A stretch of DNA of 42,710 nucleotides from Blautia faecis (GCF_020554845.1 NZ_JAJCIA010000035.1:1-42710); one strand, 5' to 3'; shown: positions 9,160-17,675, counted from the stretch's first letter. The notes: a model not told the origin generated them from the letters alone. A program made the numbers and translations.

Positions 9160-10554
9160 ATGGAAAAAACAATGGACAAGATTATTGCTCTGGCAAAAGC
9201 AAGAGGATTTGTTTACCCGGGTTCTGAGATCTATGGAGGTCTTGCGAATACATGGGATTACGGCAACCTTGGCGTAGAGCTTAAGAATAACGTAAAGCGC
9301 GCATGGTGGCAGAAATTCATTCAGGAGTCTCCGTACAACGTAGGTGTTGACTGTGCCATCCTGATGAACCCGCAGACCTGGGTCGCATCCGGACATCTGG
9401 GAAGCTTCTCTGATCCGCTTATGGATTGTAAAGAGTGCCATGAGCGTTTCCGCGCAGACAAGATCATCGAGGACTACAGCCAGGAGCACGGCATTGAGCT
9501 TGAGAGCTCTGTAGACGGATGGTCTCAGGAAGAGATGAAGAATTTCATCGAAGAGCATAATGTTCCATGTCCTTCCTGTGGCAAACACAATTTCACAGAT
9601 ATCCGTCAGTTCAACCTGATGTTCAAGACCTTCCAGGGCGTAACTGAGGATGCTAAGAATACTGTATATTTAAGACCTGAGACAGCACAGGGTATTTTTG
9701 TAAACTTCAAGAACGTACAGAGAACATCCCGTAAGAAGATTCCATTTGGTATCGGTCAGATCGGTAAATCCTTCCGTAACGAGATCACACCTGGTAACTT
9801 CACATTCCGTACCCGTGAGTTCGAGCAGATGGAGCTTGAGTTCTTCTGCGAGCCGGACACAGACCTTGAGTGGTTTGCATACTGGAAGAGCTTCTGCCTG
9901 AACTGGCTGCATTCTCTTGGACTGAAGGATGAGGAAGTACGTTACCGTGACCATGACAAGGAAGAGCTGAGCTTCTACAGCAAGGCTACTACAGACGTTG
10001 AGTTCCTTTTCCCATTTGGATGGGGCGAGCTTTGGGGAATCGCAGACAGAACAGACTACGACCTTACCCAGCACCAGAATGTATCCGGACAGGATCTTAC
10101 TTACTTCGATGATGAGAAGAAGCAGAAATATATCCCATATGTAATCGAGCCGTCACTTGGTGCTGACCGTGTGGTTCTTGCATTCCTTTGCAGTGCATAT
10201 GATGAGGAGGTTCTGGATGCAGAGAAGAACGACGTTCGTACAGTCCTTCACTTCCATCCGGCACTTGCACCGGTTAAGATCGGTGTGCTTCCGCTTTCCA
10301 AGAAGCTGAACGAGGGCGCTGAGAAAATCTACGCTCAGTTATCAAAGAAATACAACTGCGAATTTGATGATCGTGGAAACATCGGTAAACGTTACAGAAG
10401 ACAGGACGAGATCGGTACTCCGTTCTGCGTAACCTACGATTTCGATTCCGAAACTGACGGAATGGTAACTGTCCGTGACCGTGATTCCATGGAGCAGGTT
10501 CGTATTAAGATTGATGAGCTGGATGCTTACTTCGCAGATAAATTTACATTCTGA
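9160..10554 (+). CDS. glyQS: Glycyl-tRNA synthetase, single-chain homodimeric type
   Basis: A 464-residue class II synthetase of the alpha2 type, not the alpha2beta2 type. Motif 2 region [19 protein letters not shown] and motif 3 region [13 protein letters not shown] are present, followed by an anticodon-binding domain ([12 protein letters not shown] to the C terminus). CxxC pairs (CKEC near residue 93, CPSC near residue 133) fit the inserted zinc-like element of this family. An in-frame ATG at 9145 exists, but GAGGAGA (9148-9154) lies right after it and serves as ribosome site for the ATG at 9160. The gene appears monocistronic, with its own promoter and a downstream hairpin terminator. Confidence 0.97.
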   Translation: MEKTMDKIIALAKARGFVYPGSEIYGGLANTWDYGNLGVELKNNVKRAWWQKFIQESPYNVGVDCAILMNPQTWVASGHLGSFSDPLMDCKECHERFRADKIIEDYSQEHGIELESSVDGWSQEEMKNFIEEHNVPCPSCGKHNFTDIRQFNLMFKTFQGVTEDAKNTVYLRPETAQGIFVNFKNVQRTSRKKIPFGIGQIGKSFRNEITPGNFTFRTREFEQMELEFFCEPDTDLEWFAYWKSFCLNWLHSLGLKDEEVRYRDHDKEELSFYSKATTDVEFLFPFGWGELWGIADRTDYDLTQHQNVSGQDLTYFDDEKKQKYIPYVIEPSLGADRVVLAFLCSAYDEEVLDAEKNDVRTVLHFHPALAPVKIGVLPLSKKLNEGAEKIYAQLSKKYNCEFDDRGNIGKRYRRQDEIGTPFCVTYDFDSETDGMVTVRDRDSMEQVRIKIDELDAYFADKFTF

Positions 10555-10648
10555 TTTATGTGACAGGCAGTTCAGAATCCTCATATAACAGGAATCTGAA
10601 AATGCCGCAGCAGCGTGTGGAAACCGCGTGGAGTGTATATAAAGTAAT

Positions 10649-10688
10649 AAAAGGGCTGACTTTCTGAAATCAGATGGTTGGTCCTTTT
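10649..10688 (+). terminator. Probable terminator after glyQS
   Basis: AAAGGGCTGAC (10650-10660) pairs with GTTGGTCCTTT (10677-10687) using several G-T wobbles, with a perfect inner stem TCTGA-AA-TCAGA. It ends in TTTT. It lies between glyQS and the acyltransferase gene. Confidence 0.6.
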
Positions 10689-10734
10689 GCTGTCCGTATT
10701 TGCCCGGAACAGCAGTTATTGGAGTTACGAGGAA

Positions 10735-11778
10735 ATGAAAAAAAGACGTTGGACGTGTATTGATATTTTGAAATGCCTGGCTGCTATTGCAGTGGTTGAG
10801 ATCCACAAGCCTCTGGAAATACAGGGGGGAGATGAATTCCTGATCCTGTGCCGTTTTGCAGTGCCTGTGTTTTTTATGATCACCGGATTCTTTTACCCGG
10901 AAACAGTGGCGAAGAAACGGGAACTGAAGCAGTTTGGCAAAATTTTCACCATTACCATTGGCGCAAATCTGTTTTACCTGCTATGGGAAATCCTTCTGGC
11001 AGTTGAGAAAAGAGAAAATATAAAAGAAGCACTGCTTGCAAGGTTTGAGAAAAGAGTTCCGGAGGATTTTATTTTGTGGAATTTTTCCCCGCTTTCACCG
11101 CACCTGTGGTATCTGCAGGCACTTCTCTATGTGCTTGTAATTGCTTTTATTGTAGAACATCTGGGACTGAGAAAGCTGGCTTATCTGGCGATTCCGGTGC
11201 TGTTGGCGGGAAGTCTCATAAAGGGAAGCTATTCCCTGTTTTTTGTGGGAAAAGAAGACTGTCATATTTATTATGCAAGGAACTTTCTGTACTGCGGACT
11301 TCCCTTTTTCTGGCTGGGCTGCTGGTTTGGATCCAGAAAGGAGGCTCTTCTTAGCTTTCTGGACAGGAAGAAAATGGGATTTTTGCTGTGTGGACTTCCT
11401 GTTTTCTGGAATATGGCTGTTATGGAGCAGAAGTGGCTGGAAAAGCGAAATGTCCTGGGAACCCAGGAAGAGTATGCTGGAACCATTTTTCTGGCAATCT
11501 GCATCTTTCTTCTTTTTATTGGCTGGCAGAATTTTTATGTGGAGAATTCTCTTACCAGAGCATTGGCAAAAGTGGGAAAAGACTATTCCATGCTTATCTA
11601 TGTTCTTCACTATGCGGTTCTGCAGGCCTTGTCCAGATGCTTTAAAGGCAGAAGGAGCCTGCTCGCAAAGGGATACCATCAGTATGGGATGATGTTTGTG
11701 TTTGCGGTTACTGTGGTGATGGTGGCAGTTTACGCTAATGCTAGAGCCTGTTTGAAAAATCATTCTCGCAAATTGTGA
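10735..11778 (+). CDS. Acyltransferase-3 family integral membrane protein
   Basis: A 347-residue, strongly hydrophobic protein with about ten predicted membrane segments. It begins RRWTCIDILKCLAAIAVVEIHK, the typical acyltransferase-3 opening in which a His near the end of the first helix (here IHK) is the likely catalytic residue; FAVPVFFMITGFF and the SPLSPHLWYLQALLYVL region also match. Members O-acylate cell-surface sugars or peptidoglycan; the acceptor here is unknown. The ATG at 10735 is chosen (GGAG 10 bases upstream) over an upstream in-frame TTG/GTG region because the homologous N terminus starts there. The last nine or so codons (CLKNHSRKL and stop) lie inside repeat copy A, so the C terminus may have been altered by insertion. 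There are no functional neighbours. Confidence 0.85.
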   Translation: MKKRRWTCIDILKCLAAIAVVEIHKPLEIQGGDEFLILCRFAVPVFFMITGFFYPETVAKKRELKQFGKIFTITIGANLFYLLWEILLAVEKRENIKEALLARFEKRVPEDFILWNFSPLSPHLWYLQALLYVLVIAFIVEHLGLRKLAYLAIPVLLAGSLIKGSYSLFFVGKEDCHIYYARNFLYCGLPFFWLGCWFGSRKEALLSFLDRKKMGFLLCGLPVFWNMAVMEQKWLEKRNVLGTQEEYAGTIFLAICIFLLFIGWQNFYVENSLTRALAKVGKDYSMLIYVLHYAVLQALSRCFKGRRSLLAKGYHQYGMMFVFAVTVVMVAVYANARACLKNHSRKL

Positions 11779-11810
11779 CGAACATCTTGCAGAAAGCCTT
11801 TTTCAGACAC
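11748..11810 (+). repeat. MITE-like repeat, copy A (short, internally deleted)
   Basis: A 63-bp element with imperfect terminal inverted repeats, TGTTTGAAAAAT at the left and TTTTTCAGACAC at the right. Its ends match both ends of copy B, but the roughly 88-bp centre of B is missing, joining CATTC directly to CAAATTGTGACGAACATCT. It overlaps the 3' end of the acyltransferase gene and provides its TGA. Confidence 0.75.
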
Positions 11811-11860
11811 AATCTGGGGAAAAACTGAGGATGCCTTATGAAACTGAAAAGTGAGTGAAT

Positions 11861-11909
11861 AAAATATCGGTACACTTCCAGAAGCGCGGAAGTGTACCGA
11901 TATTTTTTT
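11861..11909 (+). terminator. Strong intrinsic terminator, possibly bidirectional
   Basis: A perfect 19-bp stem (11861-11879 with 11888-11906) around the 8-nt loop AGAAGCGC, flanked by A-run and T-run. It can stop transcription of the acyltransferase (+) and possibly of the convergent epimerase gene (-). Confidence 0.95.
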
Positions 11910-11923
11910 GCTCTGCTTAGAAT

Positions 11924-12074
11924 GTGTCTGAAAAATCATTCCCACAATCTGCACGCCTCGCTTTGCAGTATATTTTGCCCAAATTCGGTTGCGTAGCCCG
12001 CTGCGGCGCCCTCATCCGGGCATGATCTCCCACAAATTGTGACGAACATCTTGCAGAAAGCCCTTTTCAAACAC
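11924..12074 (+). repeat. MITE-like repeat, copy B (full-length-looking)
   Basis: A 151-bp element with ends GTGTCTGAAAA and TTTTCAAACAC (imperfect inverted repeats). The core, 11944-12057, matches copy C at 26550-26665 over about 115 bp, roughly 85 % identical by eye. The core can fold into two hairpins (CGTAG/CTGCG and GCCC/GGGC). No protein is encoded. It sits 4 bases from the stop of the minus-strand epimerase gene. Confidence 0.8.
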
Positions 12075-12077
12075 GAT

Positions 12078-12956
12078 TTAGAATATTTCAATAGTATATG
12101 CCGTTTCAAACATCTCATCCATTTTCAGTTGATTGATAAATGGTTTCTCCGACAGATCTCCTGTGAATCCGCAATCATCGCAGCGTCCCATCCATGGCTC
12201 CAGGCAGACAAATGGGGCATCCTGGGAAGCTGACCAGATCCCGAAATTGGGGAATCCCACACAGCGCAGCTCCAGATAAGGAGTGCCGTCTGGCAGCTGG
12301 ATGCCGGCCCTTGTGATCTGATTGTCAAATACCAGTGCATCGTGGTCAAACATGTGATCCTCAATCTGGCAGGTGCTATTTTCCAGCTTCAGAGTGGCCT
12401 TTTCCTCAGCCTTGGCCGTGCCGCTCTCCGGATCAAGAAGAAGGTATGTAAGGCTTTCCTGTCCGTCAAAGGTAAGACGGTAATCACTTCTTCTGGTATC
12501 CGGCAGAACCGGTACACGAAATGCCGGATGTCCGCCGATGGCGAAATACATATCCGTGTCACTGTTATTTGCTACCTTCCAGCTGACTGTAAGGGTGCGC
12601 CCCTTCAGAATATGACGGATGCGGAGCACGAAATCAAAAGGATAAACCTCTTTGGTCTCTTCTGTAGAACGAATCTGGTGGGTTACGGAATCCAGTGTGG
12701 AATCAATACATGTGAAATCTGTGTCACGGGCAAAGCCATGCTGCTTGGAAGCATATTCCTTATCACCGATCCGGTAATGATTTCCATAATGCTTTCCTAC
12801 ATTTGGAAAAAGAACCGGCGCATGACGTCCCCAGAACCTGGGATCTCCCTGCCAGATCACCTCACGGTCTTTCTCTTTGTCATAAATGCTGACCAGCTCA
12901 GCCCCATGGTCGTCAATGGCCACTTTCAGAAAGTCATTTTCCAAAACTCTTTTCAT
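12078..12956 (-). CDS. Aldose 1-epimerase family protein (LacX-like)
   Basis: A 292-residue protein of the galactose-mutarotase fold. Family features are the N-terminal GAELVSI, WGRHAPVLFPNVG, the His of SKQHGFARD (near residue 74), FAIGGHPAF (second His) and the late acidic residue of VCLEPWMGRCDD. These fit the LacX branch of aldose-1-epimerases, shorter than classical GalM (about 340 residues). It interconverts alpha and beta anomers of a hexose or a phosphorylated or oligomeric sugar; the exact substrate is unclear. The start is supported by GGAGG (complement of 12966-12970) 9 bases upstream. It is transcribed divergently from pfp, a glycolytic enzyme, from its own promoter. Confidence 0.9.
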   Translation of the reverse strand: MKRVLENDFLKVAIDDHGAELVSIYDKEKDREVIWQGDPRFWGRHAPVLFPNVGKHYGNHYRIGDKEYASKQHGFARDTDFTCIDSTLDSVTHQIRSTEETKEVYPFDFVLRIRHILKGRTLTVSWKVANNSDTDMYFAIGGHPAFRVPVLPDTRRSDYRLTFDGQESLTYLLLDPESGTAKAEEKATLKLENSTCQIEDHMFDHDALVFDNQITRAGIQLPDGTPYLELRCVGFPNFGIWSASQDAPFVCLEPWMGRCDDCGFTGDLSEKPFINQLKMDEMFETAYTIEIF

Positions 12957-12985
12957 GATGTAAAACCTCCATGTGTGATGTTATA

Positions 12986-13019
12986 TGTGGAGCGCGAATT
13001 CTGCCTGCAGAGCTCCACA
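12986..13019 (-). promoter_or_regulatory. Leader hairpin of the aldose epimerase gene
   Basis: TGTGGAGC (12986-12993) and GCTCCACA (13012-13019) form a perfect 8-bp stem in the predicted 5' leader of the minus-strand epimerase mRNA. No T run follows, so it is not a terminator. Its role is unknown. Confidence 0.5.
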
Positions 13020-13034
13020 GAGCGCGTTTTCTCC

Positions 13035-13043
13035 ATTATATCA
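13035..13043 (-). promoter_or_regulatory. Extended -10 promoter of the aldose epimerase gene
   Basis: On the minus strand the sequence reads TGATATAAT, an extended -10. No convincing -35 is seen. The leader would be about 70 nt. The rest of the 302-base divergent spacer is AT-rich and otherwise holds only the pfp promoter. Confidence 0.55.
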
Positions 13044-13156
13044 CTATATCTGTAAATTTCACCATTAAAAAATTGCATTATTTGTCCGAAATATAAATAA
13101 TTCATATAAAAACGACATAAAAACATAATTAAATATGCAAAACGTACAATATCACA

Positions 13157-13185
13157 TTGACTTTGCCATATGCCTTTGGTAAACT
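13157..13185 (+). promoter_or_regulatory. Promoter of pfp
   Basis: TTGACT (13157-13162), a 17-bp spacer and TAAACT (13180-13185). The leader is about 65 nt and ends with GAGGAGG before the ATG. Confidence 0.7.
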
Positions 13186-13258
13186 ATACAATTATAGGGT
13201 GAATGACATAGAGATTTTCGACACCCACATCCATTCGAAATAGAGGAGGAATACCACG

Positions 13259-14515
13259 ATGGCAAAGAAAAGAAATATTATTGTAGGACAGTCCGGAGGC
13301 CCAACATCTGTAATTAATTCTAGTCTTGCAGGCGTATACAAGAATGCAGTAGAGCGTGGCTTTGACAAGGTATATGGAATGCTTCACGGAATCCAGGGGC
13401 TGCTTGACGAGCAGTATATCGACCTTTCTACCCAGATCCATTCCGAGCTTGACATTGAGCTTCTGAAAAGGACTCCGTCCGCATTTCTTGGTTCCTGCCG
13501 TTATAAGCTTCCGGAGATCCATGAAGACAAGACTATTTATGAGAAGATTTTTGAAATCCTGAATAAGTTGGATATTTATGCATTTATCTATATTGGTGGA
13601 AATGACTCTATGGATACCATTAAGAAACTTTCCGATTATGCGATTATCACTGGTCAGACACAGAAATTCCTTGGCGTACCGAAGACTATTGATAATGACC
13701 TTGCTCTGACTGACCATACGCCTGGTTTCGGAAGTGCAGCCAAATATATTGCAGCATCCACAAAAGAAGTGATCCGTGATGCAGAAGGCCTCACCTATAA
13801 GAAAAACATGATTACCATTATGGAAATCATGGGACGTAATGCAGGCTGGCTTACAGGTGCCACTGCACTTTCCAAGTCTGAGGACTGTGATGGACCGGAT
13901 CTGATCTATCTTCCGGAAGTTCCATTTGATGTAGATAAATTCCTTGCCAAAGTAAAAGAACTCCTTAAGAAAAAATCCTCTGTTGTCATTGCAGTATCTG
14001 AAGGAATCAAGCTGGCTGACGGACGCTATGTCTGCGAGCTGGGCAGTGTAGGGGATTACGTAGATGCATTTGGACACAAGCAGCTTCAGGGAACAGCTAC
14101 TTATCTGGCTAATTTCCTGGCAGCAGAGTGCGGCTGCAAGACCCGTGCCGTAGAGCTTTCCACCCTTCAGAGAAGCGCTTCCCATATGGCATCCCGGGTG
14201 GATATTGATGAGGCTATGATGGTTGGCGGTGCAGCCGTAAAGGCAGCAGATGAAGGTGACACCGGCAAGATGGTAGTCATCGACCGTGTATCCGACGATC
14301 CATATATGGCAGCTACTGGAATTTACGATGTACACCGAATCGCCAATGAAGAGAAGCTGGTTCCGAGAAACTGGATGAACAAGGATGCAAATAATGTGAC
14401 CAAGGACTTTATCGACTATATTAAACCACTGATCCAGGGCGATTATCAGCCGATCATGGTAAATGGTGTTCCCCGTCATCTGGTGCTGAATACTGGAAGA
14501 AAAAAGAAAAATTGA
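13259..14515 (+). CDS. pfp: Pyrophosphate-dependent phosphofructokinase
   Basis: A 418-residue protein of the PFK superfamily. It interconverts fructose-6-phosphate and fructose-1,6-bisphosphate using PPi. Specificity is read from two sites: GGNDS (113-117), where the Gly of the ATP enzymes (GGDGS) is Asp116, and PKTIDND (141-147), where Lys142 replaces the Gly of PGTIDND. Asp145 is the catalytic base. The substrate loop MGRNAGW follows. Length fits the 400-420-residue bacterial PPi-PFKs rather than 320-residue ATP-PFK. A strong AGAGGAGGA site precedes the ATG. ppdK, another PPi enzyme, is the next gene but has its own promoter. I cannot tell whether an ATP-PFK exists elsewhere. Confidence 0.95.
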   Translation: MAKKRNIIVGQSGGPTSVINSSLAGVYKNAVERGFDKVYGMLHGIQGLLDEQYIDLSTQIHSELDIELLKRTPSAFLGSCRYKLPEIHEDKTIYEKIFEILNKLDIYAFIYIGGNDSMDTIKKLSDYAIITGQTQKFLGVPKTIDNDLALTDHTPGFGSAAKYIAASTKEVIRDAEGLTYKKNMITIMEIMGRNAGWLTGATALSKSEDCDGPDLIYLPEVPFDVDKFLAKVKELLKKKSSVVIAVSEGIKLADGRYVCELGSVGDYVDAFGHKQLQGTATYLANFLAAECGCKTRAVELSTLQRSASHMASRVDIDEAMMVGGAAVKAADEGDTGKMVVIDRVSDDPYMAATGIYDVHRIANEEKLVPRNWMNKDANNVTKDFIDYIKPLIQGDYQPIMVNGVPRHLVLNTGRKKKN

Positions 14516-14555
14516 GAAAATGATAAAAAATTGACTGTTTTTTGCCAGAATTACC

Positions 14556-14584
14556 TTGACGAATGACGAATAAGCCTATAAAAT
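14556..14584 (+). promoter_or_regulatory. Promoter of ppdK
   Basis: TTGACG (14556-14561), a 17-bp spacer and TAAAAT (14579-14584). The predicted leader is about 90 nt. Confidence 0.8.
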
Positions 14585-14649
14585 AACTATGTGCGTATAA
14601 AACATAGTTTATGTTTATGAAAGTAACTGTGAAGATACTGAACAGTTAC
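14585..14649 (+). promoter_or_regulatory. Two hairpins in the ppdK 5' leader
   Basis: AACTATGT/ACATAGTT (14585-14592 with 14602-14609) and GTAACTGT/ACAGTTAC (14623-14630 with 14642-14649) are perfect 8-bp inverted repeats. The first begins at about the transcription start, so it could be a DNA operator or an mRNA 5' stabilising stem. The second ends 17 bases before the AGGAGG site. The function is not known. Confidence 0.55.
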
Positions 14650-14681
14650 CAATGAACAAATTTTTAGGAGGAAAATGTAAA

Positions 14682-17312
14682 ATGGCAAAATGGGTTTACA
14701 TGTTTACAGAAGGTAACGCTGATATGAGAAACCTTCTGGGTGGTAAAGGTGCTAACCTTGCTGAGATGACAAACCTTGGACTTCCTGTACCTCAGGGATT
14801 TACAATCACTACTGAAGCTTGTACTCAGTACTATGAGGATGGAAGACAGATCAACGACGAGATCATGGGTCAGATCATGGAAGCAATCACCAAGATGGAA
14901 GGAGTTACCGGAAAGAAATTCGGTGACATCGAGAATCCTCTGCTTGTTTCCGTTCGTTCAGGCGCAAGAGCTTCTATGCCAGGTATGATGGATACTATCC
15001 TGAACCTTGGTTTAAATGAAGACGTTGTAGCTGTATTATCTGAGAAATCCGGCAACCCACGTTGGGCTTGGGACTGCTACAGAAGATTTATCCAGATGTA
15101 CTCTGACGTAGTTATGGAAGTTGGTAAGAAATATTTCGAAGAGCTTATCGACAAAATGAAAGCTGAAAGAGGCGTTAAACTTGACGTTGAGCTTACAGCT
15201 GACGATCTTAAAGAACTTGCTATGCAGTTCAAGGCTGAATATAAAGAAAAAATCGGTTCCGATTTCCCGGCTGACCCGAAAGAGCAGTTAGTTGGTGCAA
15301 TCAAAGCCGTATTCCGTTCCTGGGACAACCCACGTGCCAACGTATATCGTCGTGACAACGATATCCCATATTCCTGGGGTACAGCTGTTAACGTACAGAT
15401 GATGGCATTCGGTAACATGGGTGATGACTGTGGTACTGGTGTTGCATTTACAAGAGACCCAGCTACAGGAAACAAAGGTCTGTTCGGTGAGTTCCTTACC
15501 AATGCACAGGGTGAGGACGTTGTTGCTGGTGTTCGTACACCTATGCACATCGCTGAGATGGAGCAGAAGTTCCCGGAAGCATTCAAGAAATTTACAGAAG
15601 TTTGCCATACTCTGGAGACACACTACAGAGATATGCAGGATATGGAGTTCACTGTTGAGCATGGCCAGTTATACATGCTGCAGACACGTAATGGTAAGAG
15701 AACCGCTCAGGCTGCTCTGAAGATCGCTTGTGACCTTGTTGATGAGGGAATGAGAACAGAGGAAGAAGCAGTAGCTATGATCGATCCTCGTAACCTTGAT
15801 ACTCTTCTTCATCCGCAGTTCGACGCTAAGGCTCTGAAAGCTGCTACACCAATGGGCAAAGGTCTTGGAGCTTCTCCAGGAGCTGCTTGTGGTAAGATCG
15901 TATTCACAGCTGATGACGCTGTAGAGTGGGCTGAGAGAGGCGAGAAGGTTATCCTTGTTCGTCTTGAGACATCCCCAGAGGATATCACAGGTATGAAATC
16001 TGCTGAAGGTATCCTGACAGTTCGTGGTGGTATGACATCTCATGCAGCAGTAGTTGCCCGTGGTATGGGTGAGTGCTGTGTATCCGGATGCGGTGATATC
16101 GCTATGGACGAAGCTAATAAGAAATTTACACTTGCTGGCAAAGAGTTCCACGAGGGAGATTTCCTTTCCATCGATGGTACAACAGGTAACATCTACGACG
16201 GAATCATCCCGACAGTAGACGCTACAATCGCTGGTGAGTTCGGACGTATCATGGCATGGGCTGACAAGTACAGAACAATGAAAGTTCGTACAAACGCTGA
16301 TACTCCTGCTGACGCTAAGAAAGCAGTTGAGCTTGGTGCTGAAGGTATCGGTCTTTGCCGTACAGAGCATATGTTCTTCGGTGAGGGACGTATCGATGCA
16401 TTCCGTGAGATGATCTGCTCCACAACAGCTGAGGAGAGAGAAGCAGCACTTGCTAAGGTTCTTCCATATCAGCAGGAAGACTTCGAAGGTCTGTTCGAGG
16501 CTCTCGAGGGCAACCCTGTAACAATCCGTTTCCTGGATCCGCCGCTTCATGAGTTCGTTCCTACAGAAGAGGAAGACATCAAGAAGCTTGCTGATGCTCA
16601 GGGCAAGACTGTAGAAGAGATCAAGACAATTATCGCTTCTCTTCATGAGTTCAACCCAATGATGGGACATCGTGGATGCCGTCTGGCAGTTACTTACCCA
16701 GAGATCGCTAAGATGCAGACAACAGCAGTTATCCGTGCAGCTATCAATGTAAAGAAAGCTCACGCTGACTGGAATATCTGCCCAGAGATCATGATCCCGT
16801 TAGTAGGCGATATCAAAGAGCTTAAATATGTTAAGAAGTTTGTTGTTGAGACAGCTGACGCTGAGATCGCAGCAGCAGGCGTAGATCTGAAATATGAAGT
16901 AGGTACAATGATCGAGATCCCACGTGCAGCTCTTACAGCTGACCAGATCGCTTCTGAGGCTGACTTCTTCTGCTTCGGTACCAACGACTTAACTCAGATG
17001 ACATACGGCTTCTCCCGTGATGACGCTGGTAAATTCCTTAATGCTTACTATGATGCTAAGATCTTCGAGAACGATCCATTTGCAAAACTGGATCAGGTTG
17101 GTGTTGGTAAGCTTATGGATATGGCTATCAAACTTGGTAAGCCAGTTAACCCGAACCTTCACATCGGAATCTGTGGAGAGCACGGTGGAGATCCATCTTC
17201 TGTAGAGTTCTGCAACAAGATCGGTCTTGACTATGTATCTTGCTCACCATTCCGTGTACCGGTTGCTCGTCTGGCAGCAGCTCAGGCAGCTATCGCTCAG
17301 AAAAATAAATAA
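14682..17312 (+). CDS. ppdK: Pyruvate, phosphate dikinase
   Basis: An 876-residue enzyme interconverting PEP + AMP + PPi and pyruvate + ATP + Pi. The N-terminal nucleotide-binding domain starts GGKGANLAEM. The swivelling phospho-His domain has GGMTSHAAVVARGMG with catalytic His454, and the C-terminal TIM-barrel PEP domain has GICGEHGGDP with Cys831. These positions are within one residue of the Clostridium symbiosum enzyme numbering (His455, Cys831). The start at 14682 has AGGAGG (14666-14671) at proper distance; an upstream ATG at 14652 would put that site inside the gene. Codon use is strongly biased (GCT, GTT, GAC, CGT), as in highly expressed genes. It works with the neighbouring PPi-PFK; a terminator follows. 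Confidence 0.98.
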   Translation: MAKWVYMFTEGNADMRNLLGGKGANLAEMTNLGLPVPQGFTITTEACTQYYEDGRQINDEIMGQIMEAITKMEGVTGKKFGDIENPLLVSVRSGARASMPGMMDTILNLGLNEDVVAVLSEKSGNPRWAWDCYRRFIQMYSDVVMEVGKKYFEELIDKMKAERGVKLDVELTADDLKELAMQFKAEYKEKIGSDFPADPKEQLVGAIKAVFRSWDNPRANVYRRDNDIPYSWGTAVNVQMMAFGNMGDDCGTGVAFTRDPATGNKGLFGEFLTNAQGEDVVAGVRTPMHIAEMEQKFPEAFKKFTEVCHTLETHYRDMQDMEFTVEHGQLYMLQTRNGKRTAQAALKIACDLVDEGMRTEEEAVAMIDPRNLDTLLHPQFDAKALKAATPMGKGLGASPGAACGKIVFTADDAVEWAERGEKVILVRLETSPEDITGMKSAEGILTVRGGMTSHAAVVARGMGECCVSGCGDIAMDEANKKFTLAGKEFHEGDFLSIDGTTGNIYDGIIPTVDATIAGEFGRIMAWADKYRTMKVRTNADTPADAKKAVELGAEGIGLCRTEHMFFGEGRIDAFREMICSTTAEEREAALAKVLPYQQEDFEGLFEALEGNPVTIRFLDPPLHEFVPTEEEDIKKLADAQGKTVEEIKTIIASLHEFNPMMGHRGCRLAVTYPEIAKMQTTAVIRAAINVKKAHADWNICPEIMIPLVGDIKELKYVKKFVVETADAEIAAAGVDLKYEVGTMIEIPRAALTADQIASEADFFCFGTNDLTQMTYGFSRDDAGKFLNAYYDAKIFENDPFAKLDQVGVGKLMDMAIKLGKPVNPNLHIGICGEHGGDPSSVEFCNKIGLDYVSCSPFRVPVARLAAAQAAIAQKNK

Positions 17313-17372
17313 TTCATTCTGAATATATATTTAAGTCATACTTCGGTGTGACATGTGTCCAAGCGTAAGAAT

Positions 17373-17416
17373 AACCTTGGAGAACTGTAGAAATATGGTT
17401 CTTCAAGGTTTTTTTG
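17373..17416 (+). terminator. Intrinsic terminator of ppdK
   Basis: AACCTTGGAGAAC (17373-17385) pairs with GTTCTTCAAGGTT (17398-17410) with one G-T wobble, then a T run. Confidence 0.92.
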
Positions 17417-17489
17417 TTTCTATGAAATGTAATACAGCTAACCGGGTAAAATCGATAGCAAATTATGCCAATACAGGAGGCGGATAAAA

Positions 17490-17636
17490 ATGTTACTGTT
17501 CACTCCGTGACCAGTAACCGCTCCGCGATGCACAGAAATCATGCATTCGCATGATTTCGCGCCGCAATTCTCGGGTTTTCTGTGAACTTTGTTCACAAAA
17601 AACACCTCGCGGAATGTTACCAGTGAACAGTAACAT
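17490..17636 (+). mobile_element. MITE-like element with 15-bp perfect terminal inverted repeats
   Basis: ATGTTACTGTTCACT (17490-17504) is the exact reverse complement of AGTGAACAGTAACAT (17622-17636), enclosing a 147-bp unit. Inside are a perfect 10-bp hairpin GAAATCATGC/GCATGATTTC (17535-17558) and a 7-bp palindrome TGTGAAC-TTT-GTTCACA (17581-17597). Runs of A lie on both flanks (possible target duplication). No transposase is encoded, so this would be a non-autonomous element or a structured intergenic repeat. It takes up most of the 463-base spacer between ppdK and the Uma2 gene; the rest holds the ppdK terminator, one GACATGTGTC site (17350-17359) and a promoter. Confidence 0.75.
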
Positions 17637-17666
17637 AAAAATTACTTTTCTAATTAACCGGGATGA

Positions 17667-17675
17667 TGTTATAAT
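17667..17675 (+). promoter_or_regulatory. Extended -10 promoter upstream of the Uma2-family gene
   Basis: TGTTATAAT is an extended -10 located 31 bases after the MITE-like element. No clear -35 is seen. Confidence 0.55.

Noticed and set aside
11936..12118. Minus-strand 60-codon ORF and a similar one at 26536-26751
   Set aside because: Both are readings through repeat copies B and C; there is no ribosome site or conserved start, and the similarity is explained by the repeat.
13184..14479. 431-codon minus-strand ORF opposite pfp
   Set aside because: Antisense shadow of a clear glycolytic gene; composition is unlike a protein.
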